Positions 51,101 through 61,984 of a DNA stretch of 64,000 bases are shown here, piece by piece (the stretch's first letter is position 1; each line of letters opens with the position of its first letter). Position numbers and translations under genes: made by a program. Source of the stretch: Caprimulgus europaeus (Eukaryota; Chordata; Aves; Caprimulgiformes; Caprimulgidae); NCBI GenBank assembly GCA_907165065.1, contig OU015524.1, forward strand, positions 38,445,295-38,509,294, in the 5' to 3' direction. Below the pieces are notes generated by a model that did no database searches, was not told where the DNA came from, and saw only the letters and a program-made list of their open reading frames with translations.

Positions 51101-54100
51101 TGGCATAAAGGATCATTTCTTGGACTAAAAGGGCAAAGATACCATTGTACTAGAGGCCATGCACCCAGCTCAGAGAAAGCAAGTATCCAAAGACAGTTGG
51201 AAAATGAACACGTTTCTAATCTGAATTTCACTTTGACTCCGAGTTGGTGGTGGGGAGCATTACAGGAAAGATGGAGCTGCTAGCTGGAAAGGAGGAGGAG
51301 TAACACTGCATAGAAAACCTAACGTGGTAAATGAACATTTTTCTTTGAGTTTCTCCCTGTAGACAAATACTCTTTGAGATTTGCAACAACAACAACTTGT
51401 GCTTGCTAGAAAGCAAGGCAGGCTTTCCTAGAAAGCTGAGGAATACTGATGACTTCGTAAATGCAGTAAAATACAAAAAATATAAACCTCAGAAGTAAAA
51501 ATATTGTGTTTCACAGAACTCTACAGTATCAGTGACCTTAACAAGCACTAACTAATCAGTCTTCAAGGACAGCAAATGTTGGCAGTCTTCCTACTTGCCA
51601 TGCATGGTGTGGCAAGGGCCACGCTTGCAAAGTGTGCCCAGTAATTGCAGGTACCCCGATACCTGAACACTCAGGTTGAGACACCTCATAGCTGATACTG
51701 CAATGACTTCTGCAGGAGCACACAAACATTCAGTCTCAAAATTTTTGAAGAATATCAGTTTAGGCACTCATAATTTCAAGGTCTTAACAAGTGGGCGCTT
51801 TTGTAGAAGTCTGAAGATGATTAATTGCTCAAAACAGACAGCAACTTGATAGAGGGGTCTGGATTACAAGCTGCGCATTCCTGGCTCTCCGCCTTGTTAC
51901 CAACCACTAGATCATTCTGAGCCCAGTACCTCCAAAGGACACTTGCTACGTGACTTATACGGCTCTTTATTTTCACATTCTGTCTGCTATCCACAGCAGT
52001 CTCCTAAGGATGGAGCTGCCAACGCTCTGTATCTAAGTTTCATATATAAGTAATTATTAAATTCTGTAAAGAATGCTAAGCAAATCACGTGAAGCCCACT
52101 AAAGGCAGGAAAAAAATTTCATCCTATTTTAATTAAAAGTTAACCCTTAGAACAGCCCCTAATATCCCATAGCCTTTAAATATTTCATACAGGCTTCCCA
52201 CTAATGCAGACTGTTAATACTCCAGAATTTCTGACACAGCTCTCTATTTTACATTGAATTTTGTCATACAGAATAACAGGAGAATGTGACAGAAGACTGT
52301 TTGGTAGATTTGGCACAAAAGAAAGTTACTAGCAGCTTGTATTAGCAATAAGAAAAAAAAACCTGAAGATGACAGGTTAATTTGCTGAAAAAGGAAAAGA
52401 AAAATCTTAATAGACTCGCTTGAGATGAAAACATGAATGCTATCTTTTTTTTTTTGCCATATTAAAAAGTGTGTTACAACCCTTTTAAGTTGTTAGCTTT
52501 CTTTCAAACATTCAATTCAAAATGCTTGATGTTTCTTAGGAAAAAAGAGATGGTGTTTGATTACATGTTTGAATCCGGAAATGCAGATTCTGTTCTCAGT
52601 TCTGCCACAGTTCCTGCATGACTTTCAAAAGGTTGTTACCCTTAGGGTTTGGCTTCCTCATCTAAAAAGCAGCAAACAGATTTCACCTCTATCATGTTTG
52701 AGGACACTCTTTAATGTTTGTAAAGCATTTTGAAGTTTTTTGCCTTAACTGTGTTATTTTCCAAAACAGACCTTTATACTGACTCACACATGACCACCAA
52801 ATTCAGCATGGCTAAAAGTACAAATGGTTAACCCTAATGCTAAGTTTCAAATAAATTAAGGAACATCAAATATCTTCACTTAAACACAAATTAAAAAAAA
52901 AAAAAGTCAAATGTAAATTATCTATAATTTGCAATACTAAAGAGATACCTCTCTCTCAAATATAATTGCTTATTGATATCAAAGAGAGTAAGAATGCAGG
53001 AGTGTCATCACAGTTTAGAAGTTTAAAATATTACAATCATCCAATTTTCCACAATAAAGATAATGTAACTAAGTCAAACCAGACACCATACAGTATCTAT
53101 TTTTATTGCCCATATTAGGCACTACAGCCAAACAAAAAGTCTTCTAGCCCACTGTTAGTCTGACACAGCTAAACTATAAATAAATACTGTGTCAAGTCCT
53201 ATCAACATATTCATCTTGCATCATAATCTCCAGAAAGAAAGACATACTAACCAGTTATTAAAAAAAGATTGCTTTTCAAATCACACAGTATTTCCTTTGG
53301 TCTTGCAGGAGTGGCAACTGTGCTATAAAAAAGTATACACTAAGCAACCTTGAACCTTAGCACTCATGCATGAAATTCATGCTAGAAAGAATTCTGCAAC
53401 ATGAAAACAATTCCACATTTAAAATGCTATTTAAACTTCAGCTGTCTTGTATCTATACCAGTGTCTCACAAACCGTATTTAAGGTACACTGAAGAGTCAT
53501 TTTCCTAAATCTTCCTGTCAAACTAGAATTTCACCATTTAGGGAATTAGAAAACCCACCCTTAAGACTTTCCTTTAACTGCAGAATATACTTGCAAGGCA
53601 ATTTATAATTTAACATGTATTAGAAGACCTTAGAGGAGATGTTTGCCTTGACCACCTGTTACACATCAAAATACCCCATTCAGATGTGAATATTGTCATA
53701 TGTTGAATTAATGCATTTTTTCCCTAACTAATAAAGGTCTCAAATAAAAACAAAGTTGTGTGCCATGCCCTAGAATCATAGGAAGTACCTGATGGAGACA
53801 CAGGGGCAGGATCTTCGAATCCATCTGCTCAACCTCTTCACGGAGCAAAGAGAAGAGAGACTGCAATGTTTGTTTTTGTTCTTTTTGGTGAAAGTTCTCA
53901 TTCACTTCAACAGCGTGCACAGAATCTGTATCTGTAATAGGAGTATTTTCCTCCTTGACTACTGTGGTTCCCACTGTAGGAACGCCTTTAAAAAGAACAA
54001 GTACTTAGGTTAGGTTTCAAAAACTACATCAAGCTGCCTTTTTAGGAAATTTCAATACAAAAGCTATGAATGAAAATTGAGTATCTCAAATAACATCCCT

Positions 54101-57100
54101 GCAAGTAACTAAAATACTGGTCTTGTCAAAATTAGCTGTGATAGGTCTGTTTCAGTGTCAGCTCACCTACCTGAAAAACACAGTAACATACATCAGGTAT
54201 ACTTTTAACAGGGGCCTTACTAACCTGAGGCAAAAAAACCCTACCTAGTCTAAACTGTTCCAAATAAGAGACTGGGATGGCCTAAAATAAAAAGTGTAAT
54301 GTGTTACAGTTTCAGCTAGAAAAATCAATATTTAGATCCAAGTGGACAAACTTCCATGTTAAAACCGAATTGTTACACAGCAGAGACAGAAAGCAGGGTT
54401 GTTTACAACCCAGTTTTGCTCAAAAAGGGCAAAAGAAGCAGACACCACGAATGAGGTTCTCAGTTTCTCTTCACTCCTGACAAGGACTTTGTACAGGAAC
54501 ATGTCCCCAGGAAGGAAGGACAATTCGACCTGTTCTTTGGATGATAACACAGTGGCTCCTCGCAGTGACAACAGCATCTTATAGGACAGAAAGAAGGAGA
54601 TGATGACAATAGGGGATTCTGCTGGGGAGGAAGAGATGTCCCAGGGGAACTGTCCTGCTGAGGGAAAAGGAAGACCCCTCCCCACCCTGGATAGTCGAAT
54701 CATTTATTTGAGAGTCCAGGGAATGAGCCAGTAGTGGTGATGGATGTTTGTAAAAATGACACAAGGAAGTGTAACCTGAATTTAGTCTCCAGAACTTCTT
54801 GCTAAGCAGAAAGCTAGGGCCTCCACGGTACAATCCCTGGCAATCCACTGTTGCCTGTCTCCAATTTTATAGCAGTCAAAAAATCAGACATACACATGGA
54901 GGACTGGCAACATATATGAATTATAATTTTTATGCTGTTATGCTTTACATATTACATGAAAAACTTTCTCAGTGCAAATCCCACATTTTAGTGTTAGAAA
55001 TGCAAAATTTGTAGTATATTGCTGATCACGAATATGATGGTCAACAGGAAATGTTAAATGAGATTAGAGCAGAAGTGTAGAGCAGGCAGTAGCAGTGGGA
55101 GAAATCAACTACCCATATACAGACTGGACCAGTTTCTCACATGGATCGGAGAATAAAAGCAATAAATTATGGCTTCCTGTAACACACAGTCTCAGGAGTA
55201 ATCAGAAAACTACAGCTTATTCCACCAATTAATTAACAATTTATATTTTCATAAACCAACATTGAATTTGATACATTTACACAGGACCAGTAATTTTTAA
55301 AAACAATTTAGAGAATTTGGTCACTGAAATGTGCACAATAAACTTTTATAAACTCAAGTTATGATGAATATGAATATGTTATTCTTCCTGAGCTACACCC
55401 ATTTTCTGAAAATCAAGTTTTAGTTTAAAAGCAGGACAGGTGGGAACACTGTTTCAAGTAACCATCATACTTTGACGTTCTACAGCTTAGGCACTCAGAA
55501 TACTTCAGATCCCCTTGTGTTCACTGCAACTGAAACCCTATCGTGATGATTCAGGTTTAAGATTTAGGGCTTAAGAAACACATTAGCTTGTGCACTGAAG
55601 GCTCCACCGTTCTATTTTTGGTTATTTTAAACTCTTCATTAAGTAAACTACCCAGGTCAGGAGTACTAATAATCTCTGTGGGTGGCTATTTTCACAGGGC
55701 TTACTGCCAGACAAATATGGGTGTAACTTAACATTGCTTTTTCAATATTAATGCACATCTTTTCTCGTATTTATTTGGGCTTGCTGTGGGCCAAAATCAA
55801 CAACAGACATAACTGGATGCAAGATACAAAGCAGGAAGTACTTGGTCCACCTGTTCAGGCAACTCTTTTCTCTCAGAAAAAAGTAACTTTAAACTGCACT
55901 TTATTAAACAGTTAATAATCACCTATATTAAAACATGAACATTGACTGAAACATGCTCAGTAACAACAATCGTGAAAAACCTTATTTTTATTGTTATTGT
56001 GGTACTGTTGCTAACACATAATTTATAAACTGCATATTATTCCTACATACAGTTGAGCTGTCACTCACTTAGAATCAAATTCTGCCCTCACATTACTCCC
56101 CCAATTCTGAAGCAAGGCCTTACAGCCATTCATGTTAAATCTGACTGGTTCTATTTTAAACACACGGTGGCATTTGTGTTTATAACCACAAGTTTTTCTT
56201 GAGACAGTAACACTTAGCAATGCTATTCCATCATAATGGTGTTATGGGCGAAGACCCCTATGTTTTTTTTTCCTCCATGCTCTTGAAAAGGGCACAGAAC
56301 ACTGCTTTTTCCTGGAATCAATCTTACTGTCCAAAGCAGATTTTATTTATTTACTTATTTATATATTTTTAAACTAAGGACTGGTATCTTACATATATTT
56401 CTGATTTTTTAAGAAGCAAGGATTAAGTTTTTGCACTTTGCAAAGCATTGATATTTACTCCATATATTGATATTTTATTCCATATTAAAATGGAACCAAA
56501 GCCTTTATGAAAGTAAAGGTGAAATACACGAAAACGTCAACTCCCCAATGACCCAAGCACCCACTGAGAACATGGCAGAGGGCTGGGTTCAAGTTTCTAC
56601 TCCACCAGACTCACAGAGGTTTCAACTGACATCTTCTATGCCCAGCTGGGTGTGACAATGTTTCCTAAGACATGGGGAGAAGCAAACTTTCCCAAAATTT
56701 CCCTAAGAGTTCACAAAAGCAGCCCCATGTTTGCAAAAAGATCCAGTTTGGTCAGACCTTGTGAATAAAAATAACGAATGCATTTTTCAATATGTCCAAC
56801 CTTTTTTTGTTTACTTTGCAAGTAAATGAAATTTAAGATGCTCTTGCCACCTGCCTAAGAATGAGTCAAAATTGCAAGCATGAAGCATTTGCTACCAAAA
56901 TAAAATTATGGATATTTCCTCTGTTTTTTAATTGAATTCTAGTTTTCACATTCCACAGCTTAAGTCACCAGTAACAGAAGTTGCTAGTACAGAAAACATA
57001 TGGTAATCTCTCTTTTTAAACATTCTTTGGTACTCAGTACCACAAAGCTGGTACAAAAAAAAAAAAAACCCAGAAAAAAACCCAAACCATGAAACAAAAG

Positions 57101-60100
57101 ACCAGCAAGTGTTTAAAAAAATATTTTTAAGAGAAGAGATTTTAAGACAGCAGTGTTGACAGTAAATATATAACTCTAAGTGAGCAAGCTCAAAATCTTG
57201 TTTGCGTGGCAGAGAATCTTAAATAAAATAACATTGCTTGAATTTTCATATAATTTGACTAGTTTATATTAATATATTTAATTTGCTGCAGTATCAAATC
57301 CATTCCATCCACTCCCCTTTTTTCCCCTCCCTTAGAATAAGCTGAATAATTTTCAGGAAAAGTGTATGTTGCAGACTAACGTGGGGAAAAATGATTAAGT
57401 GCAAGTTAGCGTGCTATCTCTGTTAAGGAATTACACACTGTGATTTTACAATATTTAGTTACTAGTTATACCAGGACTGATCTTTTGCAAAAAGATGAAG
57501 TTATTTTCAGAGAACAGGAATAATTTGAAGTCCACATTTCCAAAAATACACTGAAACAGATGACACTTCATGACTCACTATCTCTACTGCACTAAAGTTA
57601 GTACAATTCATTAGATGGAACCAAAGTATGAATAATCACCAAAGTTTAAATTTCTCAATTTAAATTTACGTCACTTCTTTGATCGCAAGTGTCCTCCTTA
57701 AACAGATGTAATTGTAGCCTATTCACAACTATTATTAGTATACAAAATGAATGTGGGAGAAATTTGGGAACTGGAAGCTACAGAGTTGTCAATTCACTCT
57801 AATATGTCTTACTGCACCAAGACAATTTCAAACAGTGCATAGGTGAGATCTTGGAACTACTTATTCCAGGACACTGAAATGGACTCAAAAAACAACTGCA
57901 AGTCAGGTGACAAATTCACTGTAAACCATTACAGTTTATCAATTCCCACTTGGGGAAGTCCTGAATGAAAAATTGCTGATGGCAAGGAGAACACCCAAAC
58001 AAATCACTACCTCTTTGCCTTGTCCCGATACTCTTAACCTACCCAGCCTCTACTGGCCACTGCCAGGGGAAGGACATTCTCTAATGATCACCAATCTTCC
58101 ACTAAACAAGTTTCAAATAAATAAAAAATAAGTAAAACACAGTTTTCTGTATTCCAGGTTCATTGCTTTAGTCACTAGCAAGAGAAGGAATATGAACAAT
58201 GTTTTTTAAGTCAAATTCATCTTTTCCAGAATGGCATAATTTAACAGCAACCCTAACAGGTTTACTTATAGGGAAACAGAAGATGATTCACAAATGTTGT
58301 CTTTAGCTATGAGTCAGAGTAACTCATTCATGATTTCTCAATAGTTAAAAATAAAAATTAAAAAAAAAAATCACCATAATACATGCCATACAAGTATTTA
58401 GTTTGCGATTCAGCTTGCTTCTGTGGCACCCTGCTGTCACCTACTCATGGATCATCCATTCTGGTTTGATTATTTTCTCCTTTATTCCTGAGTTTGTATC
58501 AAGATGAGAAAGCTAATTTGGTTCTTTTGTGTAGAAGGATACTTGGGAATTGTTTAAAACAGCTGGTGTTAAAAATCAAATGGAAGATTCTCACTAAAAT
58601 AAAGACATTTGCAACATCAAGAAATTGTGATACAGTCATTGCATTGTGTGAAAATAGAACCATCATGTGAGAGTATCTAAAAAGCTAAATGTAGATTAGC
58701 CTGTAATCAGTGGGAAATATAATGTAATTTTATATTTTGATCTTCCTTCTATAACAGTCAATGTTCTTTATTAATAAAGAAGTAAGAGTTTGCTCATAGG
58801 AATTCAACAAAACTCTTACATTTTTGCAGGCAGCATGTTCTCTGTTGTAGTATTTTACATCTCTAGATTTTTCCATGAAATTTTCTAGATTTCAGATTTC
58901 TACTTTTTGCCGTAAAAATGTCATCTACTGTGCACAGCTCAGTTTGTGGTACTTATGCATCAGCTGATTGCATTTATCAACAAAAATACAAACAGAGAAA
59001 GAATAAAGACAAAATTTAACTTTCAGTGTTTGGTTGAATTTCTCCTGTTGTTCATCACACCACGCTTCAGATACCTCTGTCCACCTGTCTGCGTCACATT
59101 TCTTCTACTTAATTTTTCTGATGGCTGGTTCTCAATTACTTCTGCCAATCTCTCATTTTAATTAACTATTTTCTTATATTTTAAAAGACAAATCTATAGT
59201 TGAAATACAAAACTTAATGACTTTCTGCATCATTTAATGAGAACTCATTCTCCCTATAATGATAGATTTCAGGATCCTCTTATCTCTACTAGAAAATATA
59301 ATTTTTCTCTTCAAGATTTTACCTATATGTACAAGACATGGAATGCAAGACTTCTTTCCTTTCTTTACCTATTTTATAAACCTTTAAGATCATCACCAGT
59401 TTTCAGATTGGGCCATAAAAGACTTAATCTATTTTACATAGCCAAATTCCCCATCTTCAAATACTTGAGGGTGAGAGGGGGAAAGCAGGCCAGATTCAGT
59501 TGTTCCAAGTACCTTTCAAAGACACCAGTGCGATGAAACACACTGATTTTCATTAATCTATTTGCAGCAGTATGACACATAAGCTTTATGATTTATGGCC
59601 AAAACATGGTATCATATCACATTGTGTTGATGTAGACAAATCCTACTCATTCAAAAAGGGAAGAAGTATCTCAAGTAAGTACACATAATAAATATTTACA
59701 TTTTCCTTACCTAATTCATATCCAAAACATCTGAAGGAGAAGTAAGATCAAACAACTTTGAACAGCTCATTACCCAAAATGCACATTCTAGGACTATATT
59801 AAGCTTTGAAAAATCTAAGTAAATTTTGACAATAGCAGGCTAAGATCAAGCTCCTTGGTACCCACACCAAGATTTCACATATTGACATTGGATCAAGACA
59901 CTAAAATCTTGCACTCAAGCACGATGTTCAAATGAACAAAACCATATTGCCTGAATTTCTGGCTATTCTGATTTGAAAGTCAGCCCAATTTCCACACTGA
60001 AACTAAGCACCTCCCTCCACTCACACTTCCTTGATATGCTCCATTTCCTACATAACCAATGTTTAAATACAGAAGGTAAAAACATCTAGAATTGAATCTG

Positions 60101-60654
60101 ATATAGGAACATTAACAGTTCTGAAAAAGAATCCAAAACCACCAACTCTTTAGTGACATTTTAAAGATAATTAGTATGACAACTAAAATATATATTTCTT
60201 ATTAGTTCATGGATTAGAACTACAGTATTATTATTTTAAGTAAAGAGAATGAAATTTTTTTTTATAAAGTACCTTTAGATTTTTTACTGGAGCTTCTTTT
60301 GCTTCTTGGACTTCTTTTTCCACCTGGCTGTTTTTCTGTAATACGCTTTTCCTCCAGCTGGGGGTCCATATGGGCAGCTGTCCTCTCAGTCTCACTTTCC
60401 TTATAGCTCGGGGTACAGTCTCCACTGTCCATATTCTCATTATTATTGATGCTGTCCTGCTCACCTTTATCCTGTCGTCCCATAGCAAAGCTACTACTGG
60501 TCAGAACCTCATTTCCATCATTGTCAAGTTGATTTTCATTTTCATCAGCTGAAGAAACCAAATGAGATGCCAAACTTCCCACCCTACAGTCAGCAGGAAC
60601 ACTGTCCTTTGAGTCTATTTGTGGATCATTTGGTGGAAATTCTCTGTCATCCAT
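29927..60654 (-). CDS. CNST: CNST, consortin (complete coding sequence, 10 coding exons)
   Basis: Exons join as 60654-60273, 53985-53789, 49897-49867, 47250-47164, 46679-46565, 44042-44021, 43841-43745, 39317-38437, 30896-30761 and 30132-29927. They total 2154 nt, giving 717 residues plus a stop (human about 725). Every junction is GT-AG and every phase closes. Consortin is known as a trans-Golgi integral membrane protein that binds connexins and promotes their delivery to the plasma membrane. Visible in the protein: an acidic N-terminus (DENENQLDNDGNE), a basic patch GGKRSPRSKRSSSKKSKG near residues 111-128, a TPR-like helical segment about 180-237, a long low-complexity acidic middle (311-604), SILK 613-616 and RVRF 637-640, one membrane span about 656-678, and a short C-terminal tail ending at residue 717. 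The tail and span are nearly identical to human. The promoter lies beyond the right edge. Confidence 0.97.
30133..30760 (-). other. CNST intron 9
   Basis: Short intron (628 bp). A small tandem array of TAGAATAAT-type units lies at about 30572-30612. Nothing else was recognised. Confidence 0.85.
30761..30896 (-). CDS. CNST: CNST coding exon 9 with SILK and RVRF motifs
   Basis: The acceptor AG is at 30898-30897 and the donor GTAATT starts at 30760. It is 136 nt, phase 0 in and 1 out. It encodes residues 605-649, including GLVSILKKR and KRRVRFQE, both conserved in human. These are PP1-docking motifs (SILK and RVxF); consortin has, to my recollection, been catalogued as a PP1 regulatory subunit (PPP1R64). 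Confidence 0.94.
30897..38436 (-). other. CNST intron 8
   Basis: 7.5 kb intron, the largest that is complete in the window. An AT-rich TATA/TTTA stretch lies at 34527-34566. A faint L2-like passage (TTTCAAAGCAATATACAAAC) lies near 33765-33790 but is too weak to call. No nested gene or clear transposon was seen. Confidence 0.8.
38437..39317 (-). CDS. CNST: CNST coding exon 8 (large central exon)
   Basis: The acceptor TTAG ends at 39318 and the donor GTAAAT starts at 38436. The 881 nt encode residues 311-604, a charged, Ser/Glu/Asp-rich, probably disordered region. Anchors to human include AGKDHTEEQHCSAESTLEPH, TQSPGTVG and the conserved end SLDELARRIEIAE. Sequence conservation is lower than in flanking exons, but length and boundaries are kept. 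Confidence 0.95.
39318..43744 (-). other. CNST intron 7
   Basis: 4.4 kb. It contains a 17-base T run followed by C5 near 41379-41400 and a CR1 3' relic at 42887. No other element was recognised. Confidence 0.8.
42887..42945 (-). mobile_element. Degenerate CR1 3'-end relic (minus orientation)
   Basis: GGTTGAAAGGGACCTCCTGA then GGTCACTTAGGCCAACCCTC matches the older CR1 3' UTR (ggttggaagggacctctggaggtcatctagtccaaccc). Only about 60 bp are recognisable. Confidence 0.75.
43745..43841 (-). CDS. CNST: CNST coding exon 7
   Basis: The acceptor ACAG ends at 43842 and the donor GTATGT starts at 43744. It is 97 nt, leaving in phase 1. It encodes LVAAENTWESSCLLQLMESK and NVKEREAAASKS, aligned to human IAAVEKSQERKCSTQLLVSED. 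Only 179 bp separate it from the 22-nt exon. Confidence 0.9.
44021..44042 (-). CDS. CNST: CNST coding exon 6, 22-nt microexon
   Basis: TGCTGCAG acceptor ending at 44043 and donor GTAAGC starting at 44020. The 22 nt complete the Gln271 codon and encode PQASKNK, corresponding to human DPLLSKHK. Phase in 2, out 0. Too short for ORF or domain finders. Confidence 0.88.
44043..46564 (-). other. CNST intron 5
   Basis: 2.5 kb. It includes a more GC-rich stretch at about 45165-45500 with anonymous open frames. No homology was recognised. Confidence 0.75.
46565..46679 (-). CDS. CNST: CNST coding exon 5
   Basis: The acceptor AG is at 46681-46680 and the donor GTAAGT starts at 46564. It is 115 nt, leaving in phase 2. 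It encodes ERKWKAAVPSPVTTMRNAAK and ELSGEELEKLTRVCSSHQ, matching human ETKWKTVQPHTVTALRN... ERLTKICATHQ. Separated from exon 4 by only 484 bp. Confidence 0.93.
46680..47163 (-). other. CNST intron 4
   Basis: 484 bp; a GT/T-rich low-complexity tract lies at about 46830-46875 on the plus strand. Nothing else. Confidence 0.85.
47164..47250 (-). CDS. CNST: CNST coding exon 4
   Basis: The acceptor AG is at 47252-47251 and the donor GTGAGT starts at 47163. It is 87 nt and encodes residues 204-232: YEKAMKFIQLERLYHEQLLA then NLSSIQEQW. It is almost identical to human consortin. Confidence 0.95.
47251..49866 (-). other. CNST intron 3
   Basis: 2.6 kb AT-rich intron. A possible LTR-like relic lies at 47829-47880, listed separately. 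No other element was recognised. Confidence 0.75.
47829..47880 (+). repeat. Possible avian ERV LTR relic
   Basis: TGTGCTAGTTTAACTTAGCT followed by GGCAGCCCAACAAGATGCAG and CCCCCTTCCCC resembles the start of common bird LTRs beginning TGTGC(C/T)GGTTTAA(C). Only about 50 bases look similar, and no partner LTR or internal retroviral sequence is seen. Tentative. Confidence 0.35.
49867..49897 (-). CDS. CNST: CNST coding exon 3, 31-nt microexon
   Basis: TTGCAG acceptor at 49900-49898 and donor GTATCC from 49866. The 31 nt encode IAETYFQEEE plus the first base of Tyr204, exactly bridging LCLHQ and YEKAMKF as in human (IAESYFQEED/Y). The donor is weak (GTATCC rather than GTAAGT), but the phase and homology leave no doubt. 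Confidence 0.92.
50637..50693. repeat. 20-bp tandem duplication inside a 15-bp inverted repeat
   Basis: Arms CATTATAAAATTACC (50637-50651) and GGTAATTTTATAATG (50679-50693) are perfect complements separated by 27 bp. The unit 50651-50670 is repeated at 50671-50690 with one mismatch, so both repeat copies can pair with the left arm. Confidence 0.9.
52565..52736 (-). repeat. Ancient MIR/L2-like relic (minus orientation)
   Basis: TCTGTTCTCAGTTCTGCCAC, GCATGACTTTCAAAAGGTTG, TTTGGCTTCCTCATCTAAAA and TTAATGTTTGTAAAGCATTT are in the order of the reverse-complement MIR consensus, with the 'tttgtaaagcgctttg' end seen in amniote CORE-SINE/L2 elements. Confidence 0.55.
53789..53985 (-). CDS. CNST: CNST coding exon 2
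   Basis: The acceptor AG is at 53987-53986 and the donor GT at 53788-53787. It is 197 nt, entering phase 1 and leaving phase 0. It encodes residues 128-193 including KQTLQSLFSLLREEVEQMDS and ILPLCLHQ, the start of the conserved helical region matching human LQSLFSLIRGEVEQLDS. Confidence 0.95.
53986..60272 (-). other. CNST intron 1 (between first two coding exons)
   Basis: 6.3 kb. A less AT-rich island at 54350-54860 carries overlapping open frames of no recognised family. A TTTA-type simple repeat lies at 56341-56370 and an A13 run at about 57056-57068. No exon was recognised. Confidence 0.8.
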
Positions 60655-60704
60655 TAGAGCGTTACTTGTTGAACCACTTAATCTCCCTCTAAATATTTTT
60701 AGAC
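60273..60704 (-). CDS. CNST: CNST first coding exon (includes 50 nt upstream of ATG)
   Basis: The acceptor (TTTTAG) ends at 60705 and the GT donor is at 60272-60271. Coding starts at 60654 with MDDREFPPNDPQ, aligned to human MDDSDTP. The exon ends in phase 1 within KKSKG. The Kozak context is mediocre (C at -3, G at +4). The 50 nt upstream of the ATG in this exon contain no in-frame stop. It encodes residues 1-127 plus one base. Confidence 0.93.
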
Positions 60705-61984
60705 CTAAAATATAAAACCAGAAGAATTTATAACATGTATATTATAATGGATAAATAACCTCATACTTAATTCCAGCCAATAAAGAATCACATTAGCCAA
60801 GTGATATAGTTTAAATTTATGGGAAAATTCTTTCAAACAGTAATCCATTTTCCCATTGTAAGTCTTAAAGCAAAGTATATCTACATACAAAAAAACCCTA
60901 TCTATAAACTTGTATTTTTATCAAATTATAATCAGTTCCAGTTAACTGACCAATAGCACAGCTGACCTTTATAGCAGGGCTCACAGTGTTAGAGCTGAGG
61001 TAACAAGAAAAACAAAAAGATAAACAGAAACCACCCCCACCACCCCCTTTTAAATCCATGGCTAAAACAAAAGCATTCTTGTCACATAAGATCATAGTTT
61101 GCCTGAAATAAAAATAAACCAGAGGTGAATAAGAGCAGAAGAACTTTTAATTCTGTCAGTGATGCTATCACATCAAATATGCAGATGGATTAGCACTGTT
61201 ACAAGAATTAGATGCAAGTAGAAACTCTTTATTGACTCAGATTGTCACTTTATTTTCAAGAAAACATTCAACCTGTCTTCAGTATACACAGAAGCAGATG
61301 GTTTGTTAATAAAAATCCTAATTCCCCACCTACTCGCAGTAGGGGTCAATTTTCCCTTTTTGTGAACGTGCAACTCTAACCAAAGCTGCAATTAGATGCA
61401 TATTCACAGGAAAAAAGGGGTAACTCAGCAGCAGTGACATGGTACCTCTACAGGACTGTTACTGTACCAGCTCCTGCCTTTAGCTTTTAGGAGCATGGCA
61501 ATACTGCTGGTTTAACTTAGCAACTCTGCAGACGAAATACAGCTCCATTATGCACATCTCATTAGGTTTAGCTCACATATTTTAAACAGTGAAGTCAAAA
61601 ATCAGCAAGCACTCTTGCATTCTAGAAGAGCTCAGACAAGCCTCCTACAACAACTTCCTATCCTTTCCTTTAAATGAAAAGGCATTTTAGGAAATTTGTC
61701 TTCACCGGGCTTTCTTCAGTCTTATGTCCTAGTATATAAAACTAAAATACACATTTGCTAAATATGCAAGACAATTTTTCATTTTACTTGCTAGAAGAAT
61801 TCAAATTGCAGAAAAATGCCTTAGAGAATAAGTAGGTAGAATAAGTAGGTTTCCTTCATACATATAAACATATTTCTGGTAAAGATTACTAAAAAGATTT
61901 TCCCAAAATCATTCCTCTACAACCTTGGTAGTCGCTAAAAGGACTGGAAAAAAAATAAATGAAAACCAAAACATCACTCCTATC

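Larger units (their letters stand above)
49898..53788 (-). other. CNST intron 2
   Basis: 3.9 kb. It contains the tandem/inverted repeat at 50637-50693, a GT/T-rich tract at 51031-51095, and a MIR-like relic at 52565-52736. Confidence 0.8.
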
